Shown here: positions 11,568 to 20,039 of the stretch, one piece after another
Position numbering within the stretch: the first letter of the stretch is position 1
Layout of the letters: every line of letters starts with the position of its first letter
Assembly: GCA_000695325.1 (NCBI GenBank)
Contig: AVPN01000224.1
Location: 53,046 to 75,630 of the forward strand
Direction: 5' to 3'
Source: Pleurobrachia bachei
Taxonomy: Eukaryota > Ctenophora > Tentaculata > Cydippida > Pleurobrachiidae
DNA length: 22,585 nucleotides
The notes under the pieces: model-generated
What the model saw: only the letters and a program-made list of their open reading frames with translations
Databases searched by the model: none
What the model was told of the DNA's origin: nothing
Translations under genes and position numbers: made by a program

Positions 11568-14500
11568 TTATTTGAGGTTTGCTGCAAAGAATTCAATCAT
11601 CATGGTGATTGCTTTGTTTACATCTCGCTCTACCGTAGGGCTGCTCATATCTCCCCTGGTCACCCACCCGTGTATCATATCAGGAAATACCTCGATCTGC
11701 AATTTATCTCCAAGAACCTGCAGAAAGGGGATTCGTCAGAGTGCAGTTGACATGCAATAAAACAGCTGAGAAACATGGTAACACAACAATATTATTGGCG
11801 GGGTGTCATTAAATCAGACTGTTGGAGAGACCATCTGATGATACAAAGAGGGAGCACGTCATGCAGGGGTTTTATAACAAGGCTCTGACGTAAGAGAAAA
11901 ACCGGGATCTCTGATCAGCGTCACCATTCATGTTGCTTGATCTTGACTCTATCTCCGGTCCCTCCATCTACTCTTCTTTGTTATTTCTCTAATTCTCTCC
12001 CTCTCTCTCCCTCTCTCCCTCTCTCTCGGTGCGGTTCTCTGTTTCACTCATAGTTACAAAGCTAACAAGCAACGTACATCCCTCCAGACAAGCAACAGCT
12101 CTCTCTCACACTGTTCAGAGCGCACACTTTGTTTTGTTTGAAGATGGTGTTATCGTTGTTAGTGCTATGTTTCACGCTCCTTCAGAGCCCCATTATATTG
12201 GGGTCTGAGGTGTGTTATAACAACTTCAATGGTTATAATACCACCACTAATTGTACCGGATCAGAGTACTGCTGCAGGTAGGATTATAGTCATGACACTC
12301 AGATGTATACAGGGTATCCCATTTTGTATAATGTGCTCCTTTTTCTATAGATTTGCACTACAATTAGTTATTAGTACCACCCTCTAATGAGAACTCACAC
12401 CCTCCAAAGTGAGATACAATTGTGTTCTTGTTTTGTAGGAACGGAGAGAGTTACGCTATAAACCTTGATGAAAGTGAGGTTTGTAGTTACGAGGAGAGTT
12501 GTGCCAACATCACTAATCTTCCCACCAGGTAAACTTGATTTCAGTGTAATTATATCGGTTTCGGTAACAGGGTACAATGAGCTAGTTTAACTAAAAAAAC
12601 CCTAGAGCGGCCTCGAGCTGTCTTAAAATCAAATCAAAATAATCTCTCTAAAGATCTGATCTCACACCATCTCTCTTTGCAGTTGTCTAATTAGTGTTGA
12701 TGGGGTAGAATCGATGTATGGGTGTGGTACTGGGGCGTATTGTTGCCACGAACAAGGCAGGGAGTTTTTCTACAGATCAGTGCAGTGGGAGGACGTGTGT
12801 GGTACCCCAGGTAGGATTACTCGACCTATAAACATCAGGAGGCTCTGTTATAGGGCGACCCTTCCAACATGTTAAATACTAACGGTGACCCACTTCTCTG
12901 GCGACTAAAACGCTGGCAGGTAGCCACAGCTGTATAGTAGTCAGAGAAGTGGGTGATCCATAATTGAAAATAACGTCACTTGATTCCACTTGATTCCTGC
13001 AGGTAGTGGTTGTGGTCCAGTGTTTGAAGTTGATTGGGATGTAGAACGAGAGGTACAATGTTACGATGAATGTGCCACCATTTCCAAGATGACTGTTGAT
13101 GGAATTAGCTACCTCGCCTTCCTCGAAGCAGACGATCGTAAGTCAATTTGGAGATCTAAGACTGTGTTTGTTTCGACTTGTTCAGATTGCCCTTGACAAC
13201 AGTTTTGTTGTTGCGGTACTAACTCCCCCCCCTCCCCCGTAACAGTGGAGTGTTCGAAAGACTATGTTAACAAGTGTGGGAGCTACGAGGTGTGTCTGTC
13301 TACCAGCACCCAACTCATGTTCGACAGCCCCAACGACCTGGGAGGAACATCCGAGTACCTCATGACTTTCAACTACCGATCCTGTGAAGACGCAGTCGTT
13401 GTCAGCGATCAAGATTTCTATTGTAATGAACTAGTAAACGGGATAACTGAGGGGCTGGAGACTGAGGGCATGACACTGTCAGATGTCAAGAGTTATTGTG
13501 CCTTCCAAGATGTCTGTACTGATGATTCTTGTGTGAGGGAGTCAGACAGGATTGGAAATTTCCCCGCATGGGCCATAGTCCTCATTGTCCTCCTCATTGT
13601 AGCTGTGATCGTGATCATTGTCGTCATTGCCTGTTGTGCCTGTAGAGACAAGGGGCAGGTTCAACCAGACCCCACACCAGTACCGATGGAGGAGATTATC
13701 GTCCAACAAGAGGACCCCCGAACCAGGAGGATTAGAGAACTGGAGGCCCTGTTGACTGCTGCTATCAATGCCAGGGACATGGCTGACCTGCAGTTGGCAA
13801 CCGATGCAGTGGAGGAGGAACACATGGAGGGAGAGATGAGGGAGAAATATGACAAGGCATGTGCTCTACTGGGACAACTACTTGCAAGGGATGCTGAGAC
13901 CAAGAGAAAGGAGTTAGAGGAGGCTGAGAGAGAGGCCGCTGAAGCTAAACGGAAAATGGAGGAAGCAGAGGCTGAGGTTGAGAGGAGAAGGAAGGCTGAG
14001 GAGGAGGCCGCCAGGATTAGAGAGGCGGAACTGTTAGCAGAGGAAGCACGGAAGAGATGGGCAAGGATCTGGCCGCGTGTTCAGGTTCTCAGGGCTCTAA
14101 ATGCGGTGGATGCGGATGCGAAGGCTAAAGCTATGGAGGCAGCGAGGAGGGCCAGGGAGGAGGAAGAGAGGCAGAAGAGGGAAGAAGAGGAGAGGAGGGA
14201 GAGAGCAATGGCGTGCAAGAAAATGCTTCGTGGAGCGATCAATGCGAATACGATTGAGAAACTGGAGAATGCCATTAAACACACTGAGAGGGAAACCTTC
14301 CAGACTACCCTAATGGAACATGACGATGAGTTGAAGAGACTGTACGCCGAGGCCAGGGAGGCACTAGACAAACTACGAAAGGAGGAAGAGGAGAAACGTC
14401 TGGCGGAGGAAAGGAGACTAGAAGAGGAACGAAGAATAGGAGAGGAAAAGAGACAGGCTGCCCTGGCTCGGTTAGGAGAGATTGAGATCATTCTAAAACG

Positions 14501-16041
14501 TGGTATCTCCGACAGAAACATCGACCTTCTAAAGAGCGGTATCAAACAGGCAGATGATAACTATCTCCAGAAGGATCTATTCCCTGATTATGACAACGCT
14601 AAGGTGTTGTTGGAACGACTCGAGAAGATAGAGAAGGTGAAGAAGAACATCATGGAATTGAAACGACCCCTGATAGCAGAACTAAAGAGCATGGCAAACC
14701 CTCCGGTGCCTGTGCAAAAGGCCATGACGGGTGCATTCCTGCTTATGGGAGAAAAGGCAAGTTATCTGAGGGAGTGGAACAACATTGTCATCCTGCTGAA
14801 CAAGACAGGCCAGTTGAGTGTCAAGAGGCGAGTCCAGGAGCTACAGATGGATAGGGTGACTGATGAAATTGCAAAGTCTGCCGAGGACACCATGTTTGGG
14901 TTGAGTTCTGACGAGGTTTACGAAGCGAACCAAGCTGCCAGTCTGTTCTATGACTGGGCTGACATGATTTGCTATGAATATAAACAACTAAAGAGTGGAA
15001 AATAAATAGTGAGAAAATGGTAAATTATTTTGGTTTTTTATATGTTAGTACTGAACTTTGTATGATATTTGTAACGTAGTGCCGACGATATATCACGGAT
15101 AGGGGTATTTTCTGTGAGTTTTAGTTCAGAGACTTGAACTCAGTCTCCGTGCACTACTATGATTATATGATCTGAGCATTACATGAACACTCGTTGTAGA
15201 TGGATTTGATTTTGATACCTTTTCCCCCAATCCTCCTGGTTTACAATTTTCATGTTCGTTTCCAGCAGACAAGTAAAGTTGATTACAACAAATGCGTTTC
15301 AATGTCTCCTCCTCTGAACCATCGATCACATCGCAGATTTCTGTAAAAGTGTAACATCAAATTCAAATTCAAACTGGGAGGGGACACAACATCGCAACAG
15401 TTAATATTTCACACTCGTGTCAAGCACGTCTTGCTTACTCGAGTGTGAGGGATGAAGAGAGACGCCAGCTTTAAACTCAGGACGGCTGCACAAGTTAATC
15501 ACTGGGTAGCTACCCCAACAGGTACCAGCACACCCAAAATCTACCGCCCCTCTAGATTTAGCAAAGGCAAGTGTTCGCTCGACATCAGGGATTAGCAGGG
15601 TGTTGTAGGGGTATGCTTTGATAAAATCAACAAGACCTGGATCTGTAGGTGTAATGGAGCCACCCCGATAATAGTCAGCTAGCACCACCATGTAGCCTGG
15701 GAGAGGGAGGAGTTAGGAGAAAGGCAATGTTAGGTTACCAATATCAATATCAGACACAGAAACATTGAAAACACAATTTACAGTTTCCATAGATCGTTCA
15801 TGTAGAAAGCCGCACCTCTATCAGCTAGGAGGTCACAAATTTGTCTCGTCCTGCCTGCATCAAAACCGAAAATATCATAGTTCCATACAATGCACTTGTC
15901 GCCAGATCCAACAACATAGATTTCAAGGTCTTCTACCTTTTCAACAACCCCTTTGCAGGTGTATGCAGAGTTATCGAGGAAACCATATCCGTTTTCCGGG
16001 CAGCACGCCATGTTTAGAGTTTCTAAATCGGTATTTATCAT
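11568..16041 (-). CDS. Dienelactone hydrolase family protein (4 exons, host of a nested gene)
   Basis: An alpha/beta-hydrolase of the dienelactone hydrolase family. Exons in transcript order: 15816-16041, 15439-15696, 15219-15340, 11568-11717; all junctions are GT-AG and in phase (1, 1, 0), giving 251 residues. An internal ATG at 16009-16011 (MACCPENG...) would give 241 residues and matches the usual start of this subfamily better than the upstream MINTDLE start. Visible signatures: KCIVWNYDIFGFDAGRTRQ, ADYYRGG, the nucleophile elbow GTCWGSY (Cys), HPSHS, and PDMIHGWVTRGD with the catalytic His. The acid member is not obvious: the segment expected to carry it reads AGNEHENCKPGG. The substrate is unknown; homologues hydrolyse esters or lactones in the cytosol. 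Intron 3 (11718-15218) contains the opposite-strand membrane protein gene. The last exon lies in the 1131-bp duplication. Confidence 0.85.
11993..12027. repeat. (CTCTCCCT)n tract, unit B
   Basis: Counterpart of the tract at 10862-10910. Beyond it the sequence (from about 12028) is unique and leads into the 5' UTR of the membrane protein gene. Confidence 0.8.
12144..15005 (+). CDS. Single-pass membrane protein with cytoplasmic dynein-stalk (microtubule-binding) domain, 5 exons
   Basis: Exons 12144-12277, 12439-12528, 12683-12810, 13003-13137, 13246-15005; GT-AG and phase fit throughout, giving 748 residues. Order: hydrophobic signal peptide (1-22); Cys-rich ectodomain to about 268 with repeated YCC modules and N-glycosylation sequons (NTT, NCT, NIT); transmembrane helix about 269-293; juxtamembrane CCAC that could be palmitoylated; then three helical modules (about 332-376, 490-540, 579-622) sharing an L..AI......L..AI..A......L...L pattern, separated by long Glu/Arg/Lys-rich coiled coil. 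Residues about 636-742 resemble the dynein heavy-chain microtubule-binding stalk head: IAELKSMANPPVPVQKAM and LLMGE recall cytoplasmic dynein's VRSMANPPAAVKLAL and LLLGE, followed by a tryptophan, a spacer and AASLFYDWADMICYEYK. No motor AAA+ domain or second stalk strand follows. An inferred role is linking a surface receptor to microtubules. The whole gene lies inside an intron of the opposite-strand hydrolase gene. Confidence 0.85.
12888..12954. repeat. 13-bp inverted repeat in intron 3 of the membrane protein gene
   Basis: Arms ACCCACTTCTCTG (12888-12900) and CAGAGAAGTGGGT (12942-12954) are perfect reverse complements around a 41-nt loop. It could be a small transposon remnant or an RNA hairpin in the short intron 12811-13002. 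Confidence 0.55.
15001..15006 (+). terminator. AATAAA overlapping the stop codon of the membrane protein gene
   Basis: The hexamer includes the TAA stop at 15003-15005. If used, the 3' UTR would be only a few tens of bases. That would end the transcript before the hydrolase exon at 15219-15340 on the other strand and avoid antisense overlap with it. Confidence 0.45.
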
Positions 16042-16558
16042 GATTAAATGAGCTCAATATTAATGCAAAAGCTCGTTTCCTCACTGTAAGAGGTTTTAGA
16101 AAGCTAAGACCACAACGGGTAGCGTGCAAGCACAGCCGACAGCGATTTTAAAATTCAAAGAAACATCGAAAAGGAAAAAGAAGTCAGGCCAGGAAAATTT
16201 TTATCAGATTTTAATTTCACCTGTACCTGGTCTTAGATACAGCGGCGCGCGTTAGAATTTCGCGCGTTGCGTATCAATGCATCGCATTTTATGACCCTGA
16301 AAATGTTCATTTTCCGCGAAGTTTTTTGCTTTTTCAAAAAATTTTGGCGAACCGCCAGCTTTTTAAGTTTTTTTTACCTCAAATTCACGGTGTCCTACGG
16401 CCTCCTACTCATTACTGCAGCTTATTATGACGTATACGATCATCTTATCGAGTTAAGTTGCCGCCATGTAAAAAAAACTGTCAGCACTCTGCGTCCTGCG
16501 ACAGACCGCTTACGGTTGACCAGTGACCGTAGCCCTAAAACATACCGTATTTCGTCTG
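16042..16558. other. Region between hydrolase start and LINE copy 1
   Basis: The 5' flank of the minus-strand hydrolase gene, presumably including its promoter. It has a CpG-rich patch with CGCGCGTT at 16246-16253 and 16261-16268. An open frame at 16267-16599 has no recognisable family and low-complexity composition, so it is not called. Confidence 0.5.
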
Positions 16559-16686
16559 TTTCAAACTTTCATCAACTACAACGTAAAACTATTTATTGAG
16601 GCATGTCAATGAACGCCAAGTGACGCACGATAAAGTACGAAGTAGACGACCCTGAAAAGTTACAGTGACTACGAACATCAGCCACG

Positions 16687-17034
16687 ATGACAACCTCTCC
16701 GATCGACCACGAGGATCAACCACCCACCACGCAAGTACCAAAAAAGTCCCACGCGAGAAAGTTAGCGGAAATCGCGGTACCTGAAAAACTGGTGAATGAC
16801 GCGCCCCCTCTGGCAAAGGCCATCCTGGAATTCTGCAATCTGAACCTCCCGCTCGGCGCCAACATCAGTAAAATCAATTCCAAGTTTTCCAAAGACCACA
16901 TTGAGGAACTCGCGAAATACCTGGACTTTGATATCACCCCCCTCTTGGATGGTAAGAAGGCGTACAAAAGTCTGCCCTTGCTTATCCAACAAAACAAACA
17001 AATTAATTTGAGTTTTAGGATGGAGACCCACTAG
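16687..17034 (+). CDS. LINE upstream small ORF, copy 1
   Basis: A 115-residue frame starting MTTSPIDHEDQPP, close to that of copy 2 (about four substitutions and one small in-frame indel). The middle, from KLAEIAVPEKL to ITPLLDGKKAY, is helical in character. No family recognised. Its stop (after METH) is shared with copy 2, so the short length is ancestral, not a new break. Confidence 0.6.
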   Translation: MTTSPIDHEDQPPTTQVPKKSHARKLAEIAVPEKLVNDAPPLAKAILEFCNLNLPLGANISKINSKFSKDHIEELAKYLDFDITPLLDGKKAYKSLPLLIQQNKQINLSFRMETH

Positions 17035-17056
17035 CCGCCCCTAAGGGCAGAAAACC

Positions 17057-17269
17057 ATGACGAAGCCGAAAAAGAAGAAAGGGGAGGATAACCCCGATAT
17101 GAAAGCTGTTCGAGACACCCACGATGGATTTCTTGCGTTGAAAGCCGCCGTTGAACAGAAAGGGTTAATGACGTTTGTCACCAAGGGATCACCTATCCCC
17201 CCTCCTTCCAAGCTCAACATGAGCAGGCATCTAATGCCCCGTCAACCATCATTGGAGAGTATACTGTAA
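17057..17269 (+). CDS. LINE second small ORF, copy 1
   Basis: A 70-residue frame starting with a basic MTKPKKKKGEDN, identical to copy 2 as far as GSPIPPPSK, after which the 71-nt deletion changes its end. It starts 22 nt after the stop of the previous small frame. Function unknown; the Lys-rich start could bind nucleic acid. Confidence 0.5.
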   Translation: MTKPKKKKGEDNPDMKAVRDTHDGFLALKAAVEQKGLMTFVTKGSPIPPPSKLNMSRHLMPRQPSLESIL

Positions 17270-17652
17270 CATGCCGAAACAGTGACTGTTCTGCCGTTCT
17301 AGAGGATGATAAAACCTGTTTACTGATAAATGAATACGAGGGTTTAGCGTGGTTTTGTCCCAATTGTAGGGACGATGAACTGAACTGTACTATCAAGAGC
17401 ATGAGCAATGAACCATCAATGCTCACTCAGAGGGTTCTAGAAGACCGCCTAGACAATTTTGAAAATGCGATTGAAAATAAACTATCCTCATTTTTGGAGG
17501 AAATGAGCAAGTCTTTTCACCAGAGCTACGCAACAGCTCTCGGTTCAAAAGCCATTGGCAGGGACAAACTAAGTGTTGATGAGTGTGATGATTCACAGAG
17601 AGTTGTTCAGGAAGAAGTTGTAATAGGCAGAAATAGCAGTTCTAAGAACTAT
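17211..17652 (+). pseudogene. LINE ORF1 fragment with PHD-like finger, copy 1
   Basis: In the ORF1 frame this reads through EYTVTCRNSDCSAVLEDDK and a WFCPNC motif into the coiled segment seen in copy 2. It stops matching at 17652; the frame then continues into unrelated sequence to 17730. The RRM-like region, zinc knuckles and ORF2 are absent. Confidence 0.7.
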
Positions 17653-17666
17653 AGCAGGGAAATACA

Positions 17667-17686
17667 GCACTATGGAGACATAGTGC
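17667..17686. repeat. Perfect 8-bp hairpin next to the LINE copy 1 breakpoint
   Basis: GCACTATG, loop GAGA, CATAGTGC. It lies 14 bp beyond the point where copy 1 stops matching copy 2. Confidence 0.6.
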
Positions 17687-17696
17687 AAAAATTCTT

Positions 17697-18015
17697 GTTT
17701 TCTCTGATCTCTCTGATCTCTGTAACCTAGCTTAGCTTTTTATGTAAATCTAGATCAAAAAAGTTTATATCTCGTATTCGTGTTCTCTTATTTTCTCTCT
17801 GATCTCTCTGATCTCTGTAACCTAGCTTAGCTTGTATGTAAAAGATCAAAGAAGTTTATATCTCGTACTCGTATTCTCTATATAATATCTCATTTCCTCT
17901 CTGATCTCTCATCTCTCTGATCTCTGTAACCTAGCTTAGCTTTTTATGTACTCGTGTTCTCTATATCTCATTTTCTCTCTGATCTCTGTAACCTAGCTTA
18001 GCTTTTTATGTAAGC
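17697..18015. repeat. ~50-100-bp satellite, four units of unequal length
   Basis: Four diverging units share TTTTCTCTCTGATCTCTC, GTAACCTAGCTTAGCTT and TATATCTCGTA blocks. Units start near 17697, 17792, 17893 and 17970; the later ones are shorter and have lost internal parts. It fills most of the gap between the two LINE copies. Confidence 0.8.
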
Positions 18016-18255
18016 GGTTTTACAAGTACAAACTCAGCGGAAAAATCCTTTATAGTTCAATAGTGAACCAATTAGTCACTCAGCTCACATATCAACTAGT
18101 ACTACTGTCCAATTACAATATGAAATTTTTCAAACTTTCATCAACTACAACGTAAAACTATTTATTGAGGCATGTCAATGTACGCCAAGTGACGCCCGAT
18201 AAAGTACGAAGTAGACGACCCTGAAAAGTAAAAGTGACTACGAACATCAGCCACG

Positions 18256-18585
18256 ATGACGACCCCTCCGATCGACCAAGAGGATCAACCACCCAACACG
18301 CAAGTACCAAAAAAGTCCCACGCGAGAAAGTTAGCGGAAATCGCGGTACCTGATAAACTGGTGAACGACGCGCCCCCTCTGGCAAAGGCCATCCTGGAAT
18401 TCTGCAATCTGAACCTCCCGCTCGGCGCCAACATCAGTAAAATCAATTCCAAGTTTTCCAAAGACCACATTGAGGAACTCGCGAAATACCTGGACTTTGA
18501 TATCACCCCCCTCTTGGATGGTAAGAAGGCGTACAAAAGCTTATCCAAACAAATTAATTTGAGTTTTAGGATGGAGACCCACTAG
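18256..18585 (+). CDS. LINE upstream small ORF, copy 2
   Basis: 109 residues starting MTTPPIDQEDQPP. It is six residues shorter than copy 1 because of an 18-nt deletion that keeps the frame. The two copies keep the frame through this indel and several substitutions, consistent with selection on the peptide. No family recognised. Confidence 0.6.
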   Translation: MTTPPIDQEDQPPNTQVPKKSHARKLAEIAVPDKLVNDAPPLAKAILEFCNLNLPLGANISKINSKFSKDHIEELAKYLDFDITPLLDGKKAYKSLSKQINLSFRMETH

Positions 18586-18607
18586 CCGCCCCTAAGGGCA
18601 GAAAACC

Positions 18608-18844
18608 ATGACGAAGCCGAAAAAGAAGAAAGGGGAGGATAACCCCGATATGAAAGCTGTTCGAGACACCCACGATGGATTTCTTGCGTTGAAAGCCGCC
18701 GTTGAACAGAAAGGGTTAATGACGTTTGTCACCAAGGGATCACCTATCCCCCCTCCTTCCAAGCCCAGTCGACCTGATATACTACAGCTATTGAGGAGTG
18801 CGTACAATCTCACGCTTGAACTTTTGGACGATCAATCAACATGA
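18608..18844 (+). CDS. LINE second small ORF, copy 2
   Basis: 78 residues starting MTKPKKKKGEDN. Its end overlaps the next frame (ORF1, from 18798) by about 47 nt. The ORF1 frame continues the likely protein (QHEQASNAPS...), so either a frameshift links the two or they are separate products. Confidence 0.5.
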   Translation: MTKPKKKKGEDNPDMKAVRDTHDGFLALKAAVEQKGLMTFVTKGSPIPPPSKPSRPDILQLLRSAYNLTLELLDDQST

Positions 18845-20039
18845 GCAGGCATCTAATGCCCCGTCAACCATCATTGGAGAGTATACTGTAACATGCCGAA
18901 ACAGTGACTGTTCTGCCGTTCTAGAGGATGATAAAACCTGTTTACTGATAAATGAATACGAGGGTTTAGCGTGGTTTTGTCCCAATTGTAGGGACGATGA
19001 ACTGAACTGTACTATCAAGAGCATGAGCAATGAACCATCAATGCTCACTCAGAGGGTTCTAGAAGACCGCCTAGACAATTTTGAAAATGCGATTGAAAAT
19101 AAAGTATCCTCATTTTTGGAGGAAATGAGCAAGTCTTTTCACCAGAGCTACGCAACAGCTCTCGGTTCAAAAGCCATTGTCAGGGACAAACTAAGTGTTG
19201 ATGAGTGTGATGATTCACAGAGAGTTGTTCAGGAAGAAGTTGTAATAGGCAGAAATAGCAGTTCTAAGAACTATTCTAATGGTACAAACCGATCTAATTT
19301 GTGTGATGCTAAGAGAACAGTTATAGTGAGAGGAGTTACTGATTATGAGAAGTTTATTAAGCAGGGATATTTAACTTCAAAAGAATTTCACAAGTACTAC
19401 CCTAACATTGTAATCTCTCAGATCAAGCCAACAAGACGGGGATATCTTTTATTGGAGATGACTTCAAGCGAAGATGCAGAAACAGTTGTTCGTGAATGGA
19501 AGTCTAACTTCTTTGCTAGCGAAGATGAATCAACACACGCATCCATTCTGTCTAAGGGAGGTTTCAAGTGTGTAGCTGAGAACGTGGACCCTTCAGTTTT
19601 GGAATCTCAAATCTCAGAAAGTCTGGAGGACAAATTAGGTGTCAAGCCCACCCATATACGGAGAATTCTCAATAGAAGTCGCACACCTACATCTTCAGTA
19701 GTGATAACCTTTGAAACCGAACAAGGACGAGATACTGCTATAAGTTCTGGACTCCGACTGGAATATCAATCATGTCGGATAAGGCAATACTTCGATGTGA
19801 AATCTCCGAAAAAGAACCAATGCTACAACTGCTTCCAGTTTGGACACCCAGCCTGCTGGTGCAGACAGAAACGTTGTTGTCCTCATTGTTCTGAAGATCA
19901 CAAACCGGCAGATTGTCCTGTTATATCAACGGGGGATTCATCTCGACTAAAGTGTTCAAACTGTGTTAACAGTAGGAACCGCAACCATTCCGCCACATCA
20001 ATGAGCTGCCCTATTCTCTCAAAAATGCACTATGGTTAG
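18798..20039 (+). CDS. LINE ORF1 protein (PHD-like finger, zinc knuckles)
   Basis: 413 residues. A PHD-like Cys cluster lies at 33-71 (C33, C38, C48, W59, C61, C64). A possible helical segment spans about 80-125. A region about 173-335 resembles RRM-type folds of LINE ORF1 proteins (TVIVRGV, SSVVITFETEQGRDTAISSG). Three knuckles follow: C342-C345-H350-C355, C361-C364-H368-C373 and C386-C389-H397-C404, as in Jockey and I elements. It would coat the element's RNA. Its stop overlaps the ORF2 start in ATGGTTAG (20032-20039). Confidence 0.85.
   Translation: MRTISRLNFWTINQHEQASNAPSTIIGEYTVTCRNSDCSAVLEDDKTCLLINEYEGLAWFCPNCRDDELNCTIKSMSNEPSMLTQRVLEDRLDNFENAIENKVSSFLEEMSKSFHQSYATALGSKAIVRDKLSVDECDDSQRVVQEEVVIGRNSSSKNYSNGTNRSNLCDAKRTVIVRGVTDYEKFIKQGYLTSKEFHKYYPNIVISQIKPTRRGYLLLEMTSSEDAETVVREWKSNFFASEDESTHASILSKGGFKCVAENVDPSVLESQISESLEDKLGVKPTHIRRILNRSRTPTSSVVITFETEQGRDTAISSGLRLEYQSCRIRQYFDVKSPKKNQCYNCFQFGHPACWCRQKRCCPHCSEDHKPADCPVISTGDSSRLKCSNCVNSRNRNHSATSMSCPILSKMHYG

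Larger units (their letters stand above)
9771..12032. repeat. 1131-bp tandem duplication, two near-identical units
   Basis: Unit A (9771-10901) and unit B (10902-12032) repeat at a constant offset of 1131 bp. By eye I found only two substitutions in the coding part (near 9859 and 9880 versus 10990 and 11011), so the event is very recent. Each unit contains codons 1-138 of DHRS12, its 5' flank, the last exon of the dienelactone hydrolase gene and a CT-rich tract. The junction joins that tract to DHRS12 coding sequence at a shared CCCTCCCCA. This points to a microhomology-mediated or slippage origin. Confidence 0.93.
16559..17652 (+). mobile_element. LINE copy 1 (5' end only, 3'-truncated)
   Basis: Matches the 5' part of copy 2 at high identity, starting at TTTCAAACTTTCATCAAC and ending abruptly after AAGAACTAT within the ORF1 coding region. 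It contains both small upstream frames and the PHD-like finger, and lacks about 71 nt present in copy 2 near 17212. Losing the 3' end is unusual for target-primed insertion, which normally loses the 5' end. A later rearrangement is the likely cause. Confidence 0.85.

Noticed and set aside
14081-14545. Long minus-strand open frame rich in Ser and Leu
   Set aside because: It is the antisense shadow of the Glu/Lys/Arg-rich coiled-coil exon.
16267-16599. 110-residue open frame upstream of LINE copy 1
   Set aside because: AT-rich low-complexity composition, no family resemblance, and it crosses the LINE boundary at 16559.
16952-17018. Intron-like GTAAG...TTTTAG segment inside the LINE small ORF (18521-18569 in copy 2), with different lengths in the two copies
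   Set aside because: Removing it gives a frame that stops about 11 codons later in both copies, and the unspliced frame is open through it; the length difference is a plain 18-nt deletion.
17697-18015. CRISPR-like spacing of repeated blocks
   Set aside because: Unit lengths are unequal, the intervening sequences are themselves diverged repeats, and the context is clearly animal.
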